DNA from: Elusimicrobiota bacterium | Lineage (GTDB): Bacteria > Elusimicrobiota > Elusimicrobia > UBA1565 > UBA9628 | Assembly: GCA_028868375.1 (NCBI GenBank) | Contig: JAGWUP010000014.1 | Span: 28,247 to 92,246 of the forward strand | Reading direction: 5' to 3' | DNA: 64,000 nucleotides | Shown: positions 1 to 7,096 of the stretch, one piece after another | How the letters are laid out: the number at the start of each line of letters is the position of its first letter | Numbering within the stretch: position 1 is the stretch's first letter | Program-made: the position numbers and the translations under genes | The notes under the pieces: generated by a model | Databases searched by the model: none | The model's input: the letters and a program-made list of their open reading frames with translations, nothing else | What the model was told of the DNA's origin: nothing

Positions 1-2
1 TC

Positions 3-266
3 CATGACGAGGCCTTGAAGAAGGAGTGGCGGCATCTGGTGGGGCGCGGCCGTTTTATTTTCGTGAAGGATTCCCAGGCCAAGCGGGACGTTCTCCAGAG
101 CGGCAACTACATGCTGTTCTTCGGGGACAGCGACAGCGATATTAAGGAAGCGCGCCTGGCACACGTCTATCCGATCCGCGTTCGGCGTGGTCCGAAATCC
201 ATCTTCAAGCTGGACTACCACCCCGGCGCTTTCGGCGAGCTCGTCCTGCCCTATTCCCAATACTGA
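3..266 (+). CDS. Class B acid phosphatase-like HAD protein (C-terminal part)
   Basis: The reading frame is already open at the window edge, so only the last 87 residues are present and the true start lies upstream. The segment FFGDSDSDIKEAR is the HAD motif IV region, with the Mg-binding GDSxxDI signature. The ending PGAFGELVLPYSQY closely matches the C-terminus of class B (AphA-type) acid phosphatases, which ends in GAFGEEVIVNSEY. Such enzymes are secreted or periplasmic nonspecific phosphomonoesterases that release phosphate from nucleotides and sugar phosphates. The N-terminal signal and the nucleophile Asp motif are outside the window, so export cannot be checked. The family call is fairly firm; the substrate is unknown. 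Confidence 0.75.
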   Translation, partial: HDEALKKEWRHLVGRGRFIFVKDSQAKRDVLQSGNYMLFFGDSDSDIKEARLAHVYPIRVRRGPKSIFKLDYHPGAFGELVLPYSQY

Positions 267-293
267 AAAACAAAGCCTGACCCTACTTTTCAG

Positions 294-322
294 TTGACCG
301 GGCCGGGGCTCTGCGCTAGAAT
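294..322 (+). promoter_or_regulatory. Sigma-70-type promoter of the microcompartment operon
   Basis: TTGACC (294-299) and TAGAAT (317-322) are separated by exactly 17 bases, close to the TTGACA/TATAAT consensus. They lie in the only sizeable gap upstream of tpiA. Transcription would start near 329, leaving a leader of about 37 bases before tpiA. No other promoter of similar quality was noticed inside the operon down to 7635, and the genes are almost all overlapping, so this probably drives the whole set. Confidence 0.65.
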
Positions 323-333
323 AGCCGCAGCCG

Positions 334-369
334 ATGGCCTTTCTGGGGCCAGATTGGCCACAACAATGA
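334..369 (+). CDS. Possible 11-residue leader peptide coupled to tpiA
   Basis: An ATG just 5 bases after the predicted transcription start opens a short frame coding MAFLGPDWPQQ. Its TGA overlaps the tpiA ATG as ATGA. tpiA has no convincing ribosome binding site of its own, so reading this mini-gene could deliver ribosomes to tpiA. The peptide resembles nothing recognised, and the frame could be chance. The overlap and the position right behind the promoter are the only support. Confidence 0.35.
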   Translation: MAFLGPDWPQQ

Positions 370-1145
370 GCTCGCCACTGAGAAAACCGCTGATCGCCGG
401 GAACTGGAAGATGCACTTGACGTTGGCGCAATCGCTGGAACTGGCCCGCGCCGTGCGCGACGGCGTCGGCGATGCCGCCAGCGAGGTCGCTCTCTGCGTG
501 CCGTTCACGGCCCTGGCCTTGGTGGCGGAGACGCTGCGGGGCAGCCGCGTCAGGCTGGGCGCCCAGGATTTGCATTGGGAGACCCAAGGGGCGTTCACCG
601 GGGAAATCTCTCCGGTCCAGCTGGTCGACGCGGGAGCGACGATGACGATCATCGCCCACTCCGAGCGGCGGCGTTATTTCAACGAGACCGACGAGGCCGT
701 CAACAAGAAGCTCCGCGCCGCCCTGGCGGCCAAGCTCGTCCCGATCCTATGCATCGGCGAAACCCTGGAGGAGCGCGAGGCTCAGCGCACCTTCAAGGTT
801 CTGCAGACCCAGCTTGAGGGCGGCCTGAAGGGTTTCGCTCCCGTGGATTTGGCGCCCCTGGTGATCGCCTATGAGCCGGTCTGGGCGATCGGCACCGGCA
901 AGACCGCCACCCCGGACCAGGCCCAGCAGGCGCATCTGTTCGTGCGCAAGACCTGCGCCAGGCTTTACGGAGAGGGCTTCGCCTCCGGCTGCCGCATCCT
1001 CTACGGCGGCTCGGTCAAGGCCGACAACGTCGACCGCCTGATGGCCGAGCCCGACATCGACGGAGCCCTGGTCGGCGGCGACAGCCTGAAGGCGGCCAGC
1101 TTCCTGCGGATCGTCCACTTCCAGGCCCCGGCGGCGGCGCGCTGA
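366..1145 (+). CDS. tpiA: Triosephosphate isomerase
   Basis: This 259-residue TIM-barrel enzyme interconverts glyceraldehyde-3-phosphate and dihydroxyacetone phosphate. All hallmarks are visible: the N-terminal GNWKMH with the catalytic Lys, AHSERR with the catalytic His, YEPVWAIGTG with the catalytic Glu and loop 6, and the phosphate-binding YGGSV. The ATG at 366 was chosen because residues upstream of it do not resemble the family and it starts ten residues before GNWKMH. It is the first gene of the microcompartment operon and overlaps pduL by ATGA. Glyceraldehyde-3-phosphate is a product of the DeoC reaction encoded downstream, so this copy could drain that product into glycolysis. No encapsulation-type extension is visible, so it is probably cytosolic. 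Whether the genome has a second tpiA cannot be seen here. Confidence 0.95.
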   Translation: MSSPLRKPLIAGNWKMHLTLAQSLELARAVRDGVGDAASEVALCVPFTALALVAETLRGSRVRLGAQDLHWETQGAFTGEISPVQLVDAGATMTIIAHSERRRYFNETDEAVNKKLRAALAAKLVPILCIGETLEEREAQRTFKVLQTQLEGGLKGFAPVDLAPLVIAYEPVWAIGTGKTATPDQAQQAHLFVRKTCARLYGEGFASGCRILYGGSVKADNVDRLMAEPDIDGALVGGDSLKAASFLRIVHFQAPAAAR

Positions 1146-1774
1146 TGAGCGATCTCGCCGGGGAGATCGCCGCCGACGTCGCCAAGCGCTTGGAGCGTTC
1201 CAAGACCCCGATTCCGATCGGCGTCTCCAACCGGCACTGCCATCTGACGGAGGAGCATTTCAAGATTCTCTTCGGGGCGCAGGCGCGGCCCAATCGGATC
1301 AAGGACATCAAGCAGCCCGGCTTTTGGGCGGCGGAGGAAGTCATCGCGGTGAAGGGCCCGCGGGGGAGGCTGGAGCGCGTGCGGCTGGTCGGGCCCTACC
1401 GCTCGCGCACGCAAATCGAGCTGGCGATGACCGACGCCAAGGCGATCGGCGTCAAGCCGCCGGTGCGCGAATCCGGCGACGTCAAGGGCTCGGCTGGCGC
1501 GGAGCTGATCGGCCCGGCCGGGCGCCTTACGCTTGCGGAGGGCGTGATCGTCGCGTTAAGGCACGTCCATTTCGCCCCCAAGGAGGCCGCTGCGCTCGGC
1601 ATCAAGGCGGGAGAGATGCTGCGGCTGCGCTGCGGCACCGGGGGCGGCCGCTCGTCCGTTTTCGAGGATTGCGTGGCGCGGGTGTCGGACCAGTACAGCC
1701 TCGAGCTGCATCTCGACACCGACGAGGCCTACGCGGCCGGGGTCAAGACGGGGGATTTGGCGTATATCGTCTGA
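1145..1774 (+). CDS. pduL: PduL-type phosphotransacylase (microcompartment enzyme)
   Basis: This 209-residue protein matches PduL, which converts acyl-CoA plus phosphate to acyl-phosphate plus CoA and so recycles CoA inside microcompartments. Two tandem PduL beta-barrel segments are visible. The first contains VSNRHCHLT; the second contains ALRHVHFAP, then LELHLDTDEA. The metal-binding histidines of the family are kept, although the first motif reads HCH instead of the usual HVH. PVRESGDVKGS is the conserved linker. Residues 4-19 (LAGEIAADVAKRLERS) form an amphipathic helix ahead of the catalytic fold, typical of a tag that targets cargo to the shell. It overlaps tpiA by ATGA; 30 bases separate it from the first BMC-H gene. 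Acetyl-CoA is the likely substrate, given DeoC and the aldehyde dehydrogenase in the operon. Confidence 0.93.
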   Translation: MSDLAGEIAADVAKRLERSKTPIPIGVSNRHCHLTEEHFKILFGAQARPNRIKDIKQPGFWAAEEVIAVKGPRGRLERVRLVGPYRSRTQIELAMTDAKAIGVKPPVRESGDVKGSAGAELIGPAGRLTLAEGVIVALRHVHFAPKEAAALGIKAGEMLRLRCGTGGGRSSVFEDCVARVSDQYSLELHLDTDEAYAAGVKTGDLAYIV

Positions 1775-1804
1775 CGCCGCCAGAGGGCGGCGCACGGGGG
1801 GAAC

Positions 1805-2104
1805 ATGAACGCATTGGGCATGATCGAGACGCGGGGGCTGGTGGCCTGCGTGGAGGCCGCCGACGCGGCCGTCAAGGCGGCGGACGTCAGGATCGTCGGC
1901 TACGAGAAGGTGGGCACGGGCCTGGTGACCGTGCTGTTCCGCGGCGAGGTGGCGGCCTGCAAGGCCTCCTGCGACGCCGGAGCGGCGGCGGCGCAGAAGG
2001 TCGGCGAGTTGATCGCCGTGCACGTGATCCCGCAGCCCCATCCGGACTTGGAAGGCAAGATGCCGATCTCCCTGCCGGAAACTCTTAGTCGCGGCAAGCG
2101 CTAG
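1805..2104 (+). CDS. BMC-H shell protein (first copy)
   Basis: This 99-residue single-BMC-domain protein forms hexagonal tiles that make the facets of the microcompartment shell. The sequence [26 protein letters not shown] is the classic BMC start, and [23 protein letters not shown] holds the pore loop, here KVGTG. The C-terminal segment [11 protein letters not shown] is also typical of PduA/CcmK-like hexamers. It is about 75-80 percent similar by eye to the second copy at 7097. The pore loop differs by one residue (KVGTG against KVGSG), so mixed facets with slightly different pores are possible. The stop is 8 bases before the next gene. Confidence 0.96.
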   Translation: MNALGMIETRGLVACVEAADAAVKAADVRIVGYEKVGTGLVTVLFRGEVAACKASCDAGAAAAQKVGELIAVHVIPQPHPDLEGKMPISLPETLSRGKR

Positions 2105-2112
2105 GCCAAGCC

Positions 2113-2421
2113 ATGGTGTTTGCCCGAGTGACGGGCACCGTCGTCTGCACGCTCAAGGACGAGAAGCTCGTCGGAACCAAGCTCATGCTGGTGCAGCCCG
2201 TCGACAGCGCCGGCTCGGCCAAGGGCAATCCCTTGGTCGCCGTCGACGCCGTCGGCGCCGGGGAGGGCGAGCTGGTCCTGCTGGTCCAGGGCTCCAGCGC
2301 GCGGCAGACCTCCCGCACCGCCAATGCCCCGGTGGACGCGGTGATCTTCGCCATCGTCGACTCCGTCGAGCAAGGCGGCAAGAGCGTCTTCAAGAAGTCC
2401 GCCGACGCGGCGGCCCGCTAG
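2113..2421 (+). CDS. BMC-P pentameric vertex protein (EutN/CcmL type, copy 1)
   Basis: This 102-residue protein belongs to the EutN/CcmL family, whose pentamers cap the vertices of the icosahedral shell. MVFARVTGTVVCTLKDEKLVGTKLMLVQPVD is the usual N-terminal beta-barrel start. AVDAVGAGEGELVLLVQGSSAR and APVDAVIFAIVDSV are the two other conserved stretches. It is the first of three paralogues in the operon. Unlike the pair at 5136 and 5410 it is separated from the other vertex genes and sits directly before the aldehyde dehydrogenase, 3 bases away. Confidence 0.95.
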   Translation: MVFARVTGTVVCTLKDEKLVGTKLMLVQPVDSAGSAKGNPLVAVDAVGAGEGELVLLVQGSSARQTSRTANAPVDAVIFAIVDSVEQGGKSVFKKSADAAAR

Positions 2422-2424
2422 CGC

Positions 2425-3864
2425 ATGCAGAGCGAGGAGATCTCCCGGATCGTCGGCGAGGTCCTGCGGCGCCTGGAGGGCCAGCTCGAGCCGGCTGGCC
2501 GCGCCATGGCGGGAAGCGAAAGCCGCGGCTGCGACGGCGTCGTCCACTCGAGCGTGGATTCCGCCGTCGAGGCGGCCCAGAGCGCGCAGCGCGTCTTCCA
2601 AGAGTTGGGTCTGGAGCAGCGCCACAGGATCGTCAAGGCCATGCGCAAGGCGGCCGTCGCCAACGCCGAGCGCCTGGCGCGCTTGGCCCGCGAGGAGACG
2701 GGGATGGGGCGCGTCGAGGACAAGACGCAGAAGAACCTCGTCTGCGCCCTGCGCACTCCCGGTCCGGAGGACCTGCGCTCCCAGGCCTTCACCGGAGACA
2801 AGGGCCTGACCCTGGTCGAGTGGGGGCCTTACGGCGTCGTGGCGGCGATCACTCCCTCGACCAATCCCGCGGCCACGATCATCAACAACGCCATCTCGAT
2901 CTTGTCGGCCGGAAACTCCGTGGTCTTTTCCCCGCACCCGGCCTCGGCCCGGTGCGCCGTCGAGGCGATGCGCGTGCTCTGCGAGGCCGTCGTGGCCGAG
3001 GGAGGCCCGCGGGGGCTGATCGCCACGGTCCTGCCGGCCACGCAGGAGACGACGCGGCGGCTGCTCTCGCATCCCGGGCCGCGGGTCAATATGGTCACCG
3101 GCGGCCCGGCCATCGTCAAGGTGGCGATGACCGTCGGCAAGACCTGCAAGACGATCGCGGCCGGCCCCGGCAATCCCCCGGCGGTGGTCGACGAGACGGC
3201 GCTGTTTCCCAAATGCGCCGAGGACATCGTCTTCGGAGCCTCCTTCGACAACGGCGTGCTGTGCACGGCCGAGAAGGAGGTCGTCGTGACCCGGGCGGCG
3301 CGGGAGAGCTTCCTGGAGTCCATGCGCCGCGACCCCCGCGCCGTCGAACTGACCGCGCCCCAGTGCGAGGCCCTGACGAAGCTCGTTATTAAGGAAGGCG
3401 GCCGCGGCTGCAAGGATGCGGTCCTCAACCGCGAGTTCGTAGGCAAGGACGCCGCGGTCTTGGCCGGCGGCATCGGCTTGCAGGTGCCGGAGTCCGCGCG
3501 CCTGCTTTGGTGCGAGGTGCCCAACGATCATCCCTTGGTCTGGACCGAGCAGCTCATGCCCCTCTTGCCGGTGACCGTGGCCGCCGACGTCGACGCCGCC
3601 ATCGAGCTGGCCCGCGAGGCGGAGGGAGACAATCGCCACACCGCCAGCATGCACTCGATGAACGTCGATCACCTGACCAGGATGGCGCGGCGGATGCAGT
3701 GCTCGATCTACGTAAAGAACGCGCCGACCCTCTACGGCCTGGGCCTGGGCGAGGGCTACGCGACGATGTCGATCGGCACGCCGACCGGCGACGGGCTGAC
3801 GAAGGCCAGCCATTTCGCGCGGCCCCTGCAGTGCAGCCTCGTCGGCTACTTCCGGATCGCCTAG
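2425..3864 (+). CDS. CoA-acylating aldehyde dehydrogenase (PduP/EutE-like)
   Basis: This 479-residue enzyme oxidises an aldehyde with NAD and CoA to acyl-CoA. It is the core enzyme of most aldehyde-producing microcompartments. The catalytic cysteine is Cys280 in FDNGVLCTAEKE, the signature of the PduP/EutE branch. ITPSTNPAATIINNAIS and AAGPGNPPAVVDE are cofactor-site segments of the same branch. The C-terminal GDGLTKASHFAR is also typical. Residues 3-18 (SEEISRIVGEVLRRLE) form an amphipathic helix followed by a loose linker, the standard encapsulation-peptide arrangement. Acetaldehyde from DeoC is the expected substrate. It starts 3 bases after the first BMC-P gene and stops 8 bases before the BMC-T gene. 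Confidence 0.95.
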   Translation: MQSEEISRIVGEVLRRLEGQLEPAGRAMAGSESRGCDGVVHSSVDSAVEAAQSAQRVFQELGLEQRHRIVKAMRKAAVANAERLARLAREETGMGRVEDKTQKNLVCALRTPGPEDLRSQAFTGDKGLTLVEWGPYGVVAAITPSTNPAATIINNAISILSAGNSVVFSPHPASARCAVEAMRVLCEAVVAEGGPRGLIATVLPATQETTRRLLSHPGPRVNMVTGGPAIVKVAMTVGKTCKTIAAGPGNPPAVVDETALFPKCAEDIVFGASFDNGVLCTAEKEVVVTRAARESFLESMRRDPRAVELTAPQCEALTKLVIKEGGRGCKDAVLNREFVGKDAAVLAGGIGLQVPESARLLWCEVPNDHPLVWTEQLMPLLPVTVAADVDAAIELAREAEGDNRHTASMHSMNVDHLTRMARRMQCSIYVKNAPTLYGLGLGEGYATMSIGTPTGDGLTKASHFARPLQCSLVGYFRIA

Positions 3865-3872
3865 GAGATACC

Positions 3873-4436
3873 ATGCAAGCCAATCTCGCCGTCGGATTCC
3901 TCGAGCTCTCCTCCATCGCCAAGGGCATAGAGGCCTGCGACGCCATGGTGAAGATGGCCTCCGTGACGCTGGCCAGGGCGACGGTCATCGCGCGCGGCAA
4001 ATACGTCATCCTGGTGACGGGGCCGGTCGGCGAGGTGGAGAGCGCAATGCGCGCCGGCCGCGAACTGTCCGGCAAGGCGCTTTTGGACGAGGTCTTGATC
4101 CGCAACATCCACGCCCACGTGCTGGCGGCCTTGGACAAGCGCCGGCCGGTCGAGCGGCTGGAGGCCGTCGGCGCCATAGAGACCAAGGACGCCATCGCCG
4201 CCGTGCTGGCGGCCGACGCGGCCGCCAAGGCGGCCTTCGTCCACGTCCTCGAGGTCAAGACCGTCGTGCCGGGCGGCAAGGGCTACGTGACCTTGACCGG
4301 CGAGGTGGGCGCGGTGCGCTCGGCCGTCGCCGCTGGCATCTCCGCGGTCGACGCCGGGCGCCTGGTCTCGCACGTGGTCATCCCGCAGGCGGACGGGCAG
4401 CTGTTGGCGACGGTGGGCAAGTCGGCGGAGAAATGA
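3873..4436 (+). CDS. BMC-T tandem-domain shell protein
   Basis: Two BMC domains are fused in 187 residues, forming pseudohexameric trimers of the shell facet. Domain 1 starts AVGFLELSSIAKGIEACDAM and domain 2 starts AVGAIETKDAIAAVLAADAA. Each is followed by the usual GPVGEVESAM or GEVGAVRSAV helix start. The length fits the PduT/single-layer BMC-T class, not the permuted EutL/PduB class. The ATG at 3873 was chosen because it follows an AGGAGATACC ribosome-binding region and begins the first BMC domain. No cysteine is placed to hold a pore iron-sulfur cluster as in PduT. The end overlaps rpiB by ATGA. Confidence 0.93.
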   Translation: MQANLAVGFLELSSIAKGIEACDAMVKMASVTLARATVIARGKYVILVTGPVGEVESAMRAGRELSGKALLDEVLIRNIHAHVLAALDKRRPVERLEAVGAIETKDAIAAVLAADAAAKAAFVHVLEVKTVVPGGKGYVTLTGEVGAVRSAVAAGISAVDAGRLVSHVVIPQADGQLLATVGKSAEK

Positions 4437-4882
4437 AGCTGGTCCTAGGCTGCGACCACGGCGGCTTCGCGGGCAAGGAGTTCGTCAGGGGCTGGCTGCA
4501 GAAGGCCGGCCACGAGGTCGTAGATTTCGGCTGCCACTCCGCCGAGGCCGTCGATTACCCGGACGTGGCCCAACTGGTCGCGGAGGCGGTCGTCTCGCGG
4601 CGCTTCGACAAGGGGATACTGCTCGACGGCTTCGGCGGGGCGGTGTGCCTGGCGGCCAACAAGGTGCCCGGCGCGCGCGCCGTGGCGGCCTATGATTCCG
4701 TCTCCGCGCGCTTCGCGGCGGCGCACGAGGACGCGAACATCCTTTGCCTCGGGGCCAAGACGCGCGGCGAGCTGGCCTTATGCGAGATCCTGCGCGTTTT
4801 TTTCTCCACCGAGTACGAGGGCGGCCGCCACGACGGCCGGCTGGCCAAGATCGCCGGCATCGAGAGGAGATACTCCAGATGA
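4433..4882 (+). CDS. rpiB: RpiB-like sugar-phosphate isomerase with altered active site
   Basis: This 149-residue protein belongs to the RpiB/LacA-LacB family, which interconverts ribose-5-phosphate and ribulose-5-phosphate or allose/galactose phosphates. It keeps GCDHGGFAGK near the N-terminus, the conserved DYPD, AANKVPGARA, the DAN-LCLGA segment and the TEYEGGRHDGRLAKI ending. The stretch that normally reads ILICGTGIG and supplies the catalytic cysteine reads ILLDGFGGAV here, so the cysteine is aspartate and the threonine is phenylalanine. Family membership is certain, but ribose-5-phosphate isomerase activity is not. RpiB and DeoC together define the SPU class of microcompartment. It overlaps BMC-T upstream and the next gene downstream, both by ATGA. 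Confidence 0.85.
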   Translation: MKLVLGCDHGGFAGKEFVRGWLQKAGHEVVDFGCHSAEAVDYPDVAQLVAEAVVSRRFDKGILLDGFGGAVCLAANKVPGARAVAAYDSVSARFAAAHEDANILCLGAKTRGELALCEILRVFFSTEYEGGRHDGRLAKIAGIERRYSR

Positions 4883-5139
4883 ATTTCCCGTTCCACTATG
4901 AGTTCGGCGAGGAAGGCTTGGAGGTGCGGCTGGGTCCCTGGACGGTCCGGCGGGTGCGCTACGACGATATCGAGGATATTCGGATAGGCTACAACCTTTG
5001 GAACGAGCACTGGACCAACATTTGGCCCTGGCGGTATCTGACCCTGCGCCGCAAGACGGGCTGGGTTCGCAATTTCGTGATCAATCCCGCGGATCGCGAG
5101 GCCTTCGCGCAGCTGCTGCGCCAGAGGCTGGGGGCATGA
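4879..5139 (+). CDS. Small PH-like protein of unknown function in the BMC operon
   Basis: This 86-residue protein has no signal peptide or membrane segment. The order of short predicted strands (LEVRLGPWTVRRVRYDDIEDIRIG, then RYLTLRRKTGWVRNFVIN), followed by a final helix (PADREAFAQLLRQRL), resembles the bacterial PH-like fold seen in many small DUF proteins. It is rich in Trp and Arg. It overlaps rpiB by ATGA at its start and the next BMC-P gene by ATGA at its end, so it is translationally tied to shell and cargo genes. No function is recognised. It could be an assembly factor, a linker to another structure or an unrelated passenger. Confidence 0.8.
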   Translation: MNFPFHYEFGEEGLEVRLGPWTVRRVRYDDIEDIRIGYNLWNEHWTNIWPWRYLTLRRKTGWVRNFVINPADREAFAQLLRQRLGA

Positions 5140-5423
5140 GGCTGGGCCGGGTCGTCGGACGCGTCTTCTGCGCGCGGCAGGACCGCTCGATCGAGGGCAA
5201 GACCTTGCTGCTCATCCAGCCTTTGCGCTGGGAGGACTCCTCGCCGTTGGGCGATCCGATCGTGGCGGCGGACGCGGTGGGAGCCGGCGCCAGCGAGAAG
5301 GTGTTTTGGGTGGCTTCGCGGGAGGCGGCAGTGGCGTTTGAGGACATCCCTCCGGTCGACGCCGCGGTGGTGGGCATCGTCGAGGGGCACCAGGCGAGGG
5401 GATACCGGGATGTTCATCGCTGA
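5136..5423 (+). CDS. BMC-P pentameric vertex protein (copy 2)
   Basis: This EutN/CcmL-type protein has 95 residues. It opens MRLGRVVGRVFCARQDRSIEGKTLLLIQPL and carries AADAVGAGASEKVFWVAS and PVDAAVVGIVEG, the three conserved segments of the family. The ATG at 5136 overlaps the stop of the preceding gene and places the family start at residue 1. It overlaps the third BMC-P gene by 14 bases, an arrangement that suggests the two are made in fixed ratio. It differs considerably from copy 1, for example EKVFWVASREA against ELVLLVQGSSA, so the three copies are probably not interchangeable. Confidence 0.94.
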   Translation: MRLGRVVGRVFCARQDRSIEGKTLLLIQPLRWEDSSPLGDPIVAADAVGAGASEKVFWVASREAAVAFEDIPPVDAAVVGIVEGHQARGYRDVHR

Positions 5424-5706
5424 GGTCATCGGCAACGTCTGGGGCACGCGCAAGCATCCTTCCGTGGCCGGCAAGAAGCTGCTTTTGGTCCGGCCCATCG
5501 ACCCATTCAGCGAGGCGCCGCTGGGCGCGGCGGTGATGGCCGTGGAGGGAGGAGTGGGCGCGGGGCCGGGCAGCGTCGTCTTGGTGCTCGACGAGGGCGG
5601 CTCGGCCAGGGCGGTCTTGGGCGACGCGGCGGCGCCGGTGCGGACCGTGATTTGCGGAATAGTCGACGGCGTCTCCTCTCGGGGGAGGGTGAAACGATAT
5701 GCGTGA
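5410..5706 (+). CDS. BMC-P pentameric vertex protein (copy 3)
   Basis: This is the third EutN/CcmL-type vertex protein, 98 residues. [31 protein letters not shown] is the family start. [22 protein letters not shown] and [15 protein letters not shown] are the other conserved parts. The usual AxDAVGAG reads AVEGGVGAG here, a divergence from the other two copies. It overlaps copy 2 by 14 bases and deoC by 8 bases. Three vertex genes in one BMC locus are common and probably give mixed or position-specific vertices. Confidence 0.93.
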   Translation: MFIAEVIGNVWGTRKHPSVAGKKLLLVRPIDPFSEAPLGAAVMAVEGGVGAGPGSVVLVLDEGGSARAVLGDAAAPVRTVICGIVDGVSSRGRVKRYA

Positions 5707-6742
5707 AGCGCAACTGCGGCGGATCGTCGAGGAGATCGTCCGGGCGCTGGCCGAGAAAGGCTATCTTAAGGAGGGGCCTTGCGGCTGCGAGGGCGGCTCG
5801 GGCATCACCCAAGCGACGCCCGCCGACGGCCCGTCCCGCACGACCATCGGCACCGCCGGCAAGGTCTTTTCCTCCGCCTGGACCGGGGCTCGGGCGGCAA
5901 GCGTTGCGGCGCCGCGCCCGCAGTCGCCGCTGGCGGCGGCTTCCAAGAGAGAGGCGGAGCATACCGGCGGCGCCAATTGCCCGAGCTGCGCCGGCGCCCT
6001 CGCCAACTCCGAGGCCGAGCTCAAGGCCATCGGAGCCGACCGGATCGCCGTCTGCCACCCCACCAAGAAGGGCAGCGCCACCGCCCGCTGCGTCGATCAC
6101 ACCCTGCTCAAGCCGAACGCCACGCAGCAGGAGATCGCCAAGCTTTGCGAGGAGGCGAAGTCCTACTGCTTCGCCTCGGTCTGCGTCAACCCCAGCTACG
6201 TGTCCCTCGCGGCCCAGCTCTTGCGCGGCAGCGGGGTCAAGGTCTGCACGGTGGTGGGCTTTCCTTTGGGCTCGACGACCCCGACCGTCAAGGCGATCGA
6301 GGCGCGGGACGCCATCGCCAACGGCGCCGACGAGATCGACATGGTGATCAACGTCGGCGCCTTGAAGTCCGGCAACGACGCGGTCGTCTTCGAGGACATC
6401 AAGGCGGTGCGCGAGGCCGCGCGCGGGCGGGTGCTGAAGGTCATCCTCGAGACGGCGCTCTTGTCCGAGGAGGAGAAGGTCCGGGCCTGCGTCCTCAGCA
6501 AGAAGGCCGGCGCCGATTTCGTCAAGACCAGTACCGGCTTCGGGGGCGGCGGCGCCACCGTGGAGGACGTCCGGCTGATGCGCGCAACCGTCGGGCCGCT
6601 GATGGGGGTCAAGGCCTCCGGAGGCATCCGGGATTCCCAGACCGCCGAACGCATGCTCGCCGCCGGCGCCACGCGCTTGGGGACCTCGGCCAGCGTGGCC
6701 ATCGTCACCGGAGAAAGCGGCGCGGGCGGGAAGGGATATTGA
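5699..6742 (+). CDS. deoC: Deoxyribose-phosphate aldolase with encapsulation-type N-terminal extension
   Basis: DeoC splits 2-deoxyribose-5-phosphate into acetaldehyde and glyceraldehyde-3-phosphate. The C-terminal 220 or so residues are a complete class I aldolase of the Bacillus type. They begin at [11 protein letters not shown], with the Schiff-base Lys276 in [14 protein letters not shown] and the second active-site Lys305 in [10 protein letters not shown]. In most DERA enzymes this catalytic start lies near residue 10; here about 130 residues precede it. The extension begins with an amphipathic helix ([19 protein letters not shown]), then CGC, a loose Pro/Ala/Ser linker and a CPSC motif. 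The helix is the expected shell-targeting tag. DeoC is the aldehyde-generating enzyme that identifies this compartment as a sugar-phosphate type. The start overlaps the preceding vertex gene by 8 bases. Confidence 0.95.
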   Translation: MREAQLRRIVEEIVRALAEKGYLKEGPCGCEGGSGITQATPADGPSRTTIGTAGKVFSSAWTGARAASVAAPRPQSPLAAASKREAEHTGGANCPSCAGALANSEAELKAIGADRIAVCHPTKKGSATARCVDHTLLKPNATQQEIAKLCEEAKSYCFASVCVNPSYVSLAAQLLRGSGVKVCTVVGFPLGSTTPTVKAIEARDAIANGADEIDMVINVGALKSGNDAVVFEDIKAVREAARGRVLKVILETALLSEEEKVRACVLSKKAGADFVKTSTGFGGGGATVEDVRLMRATVGPLMGVKASGGIRDSQTAERMLAAGATRLGTSASVAIVTGESGAGGKGY

Positions 6743-6743
6743 C

Positions 6744-7085
6744 ATGTCGGATAAGAACAAGCAGCCGGCCAAGTTCAAGCTCCGCGTGGACGTCCAGTGC
6801 GGGGCCTGCGGCTCGTTGACCCACCATTCGGCGGGGGAGGCCGACCAGAAATCCGCGGGGGCGCTTTCCTCCTCCGCGCCCTTCCCGAAGTTCTGCCCCT
6901 GCTGCGGGTCCGGCATGGAGCGGTTCTGCCTGCGCTGCCGCAAGAAGGTCGACATGTATTTCGAGGAATGGTGGCCTGAGGACGACGAGTGCCTGCGCAC
7001 CTACAGCCCGGCCAAGCGCTGCAGCGGCTGCAACGCCCAGTTAGGCGAGGAAACGCGGGGGCAGTCCGACCGCGGCTACAACTAA
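6744..7085 (+). CDS. Four-CxxC zinc-ribbon protein of the BMC operon
   Basis: This 113-residue protein starts one base after deoC and ends 11 bases before the second BMC-H gene. It contains CGAC near residue 20, CPCC near 52, CLRC near 62 and CSGC near 93. These pairs could build two zinc-ribbon knuckles. The region between residues 26 and 45 is Ser/Ala-rich and probably flexible, and the tail is acidic then polar. No catalytic motif or DNA-binding helix is obvious. The position between the signature enzyme and a shell gene suggests a role in assembly, cargo linkage or metal or redox handling, but this is inference. No family is recognised. Confidence 0.85.
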   Translation: MSDKNKQPAKFKLRVDVQCGACGSLTHHSAGEADQKSAGALSSSAPFPKFCPCCGSGMERFCLRCRKKVDMYFEEWWPEDDECLRTYSPAKRCSGCNAQLGEETRGQSDRGYN

Positions 7086-7096
7086 AAGGAGACGAC

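Noticed and set aside
2101..3813. A 570-codon open frame on the minus strand, antisense to the aldehyde dehydrogenase gene
   Set aside because: The plus strand encodes complete EutN and PduP/EutE proteins here. The antisense product is Arg/Gly/Leu-rich shadow sequence expected in GC-rich DNA.
2425..3864. Assigning the aldehyde dehydrogenase specifically to pduP (propanediol) or eutE (ethanolamine)
   Set aside because: No diol dehydratase or ethanolamine lyase is present. The signature enzyme is DeoC, so a symbol tied to those pathways would mislead.
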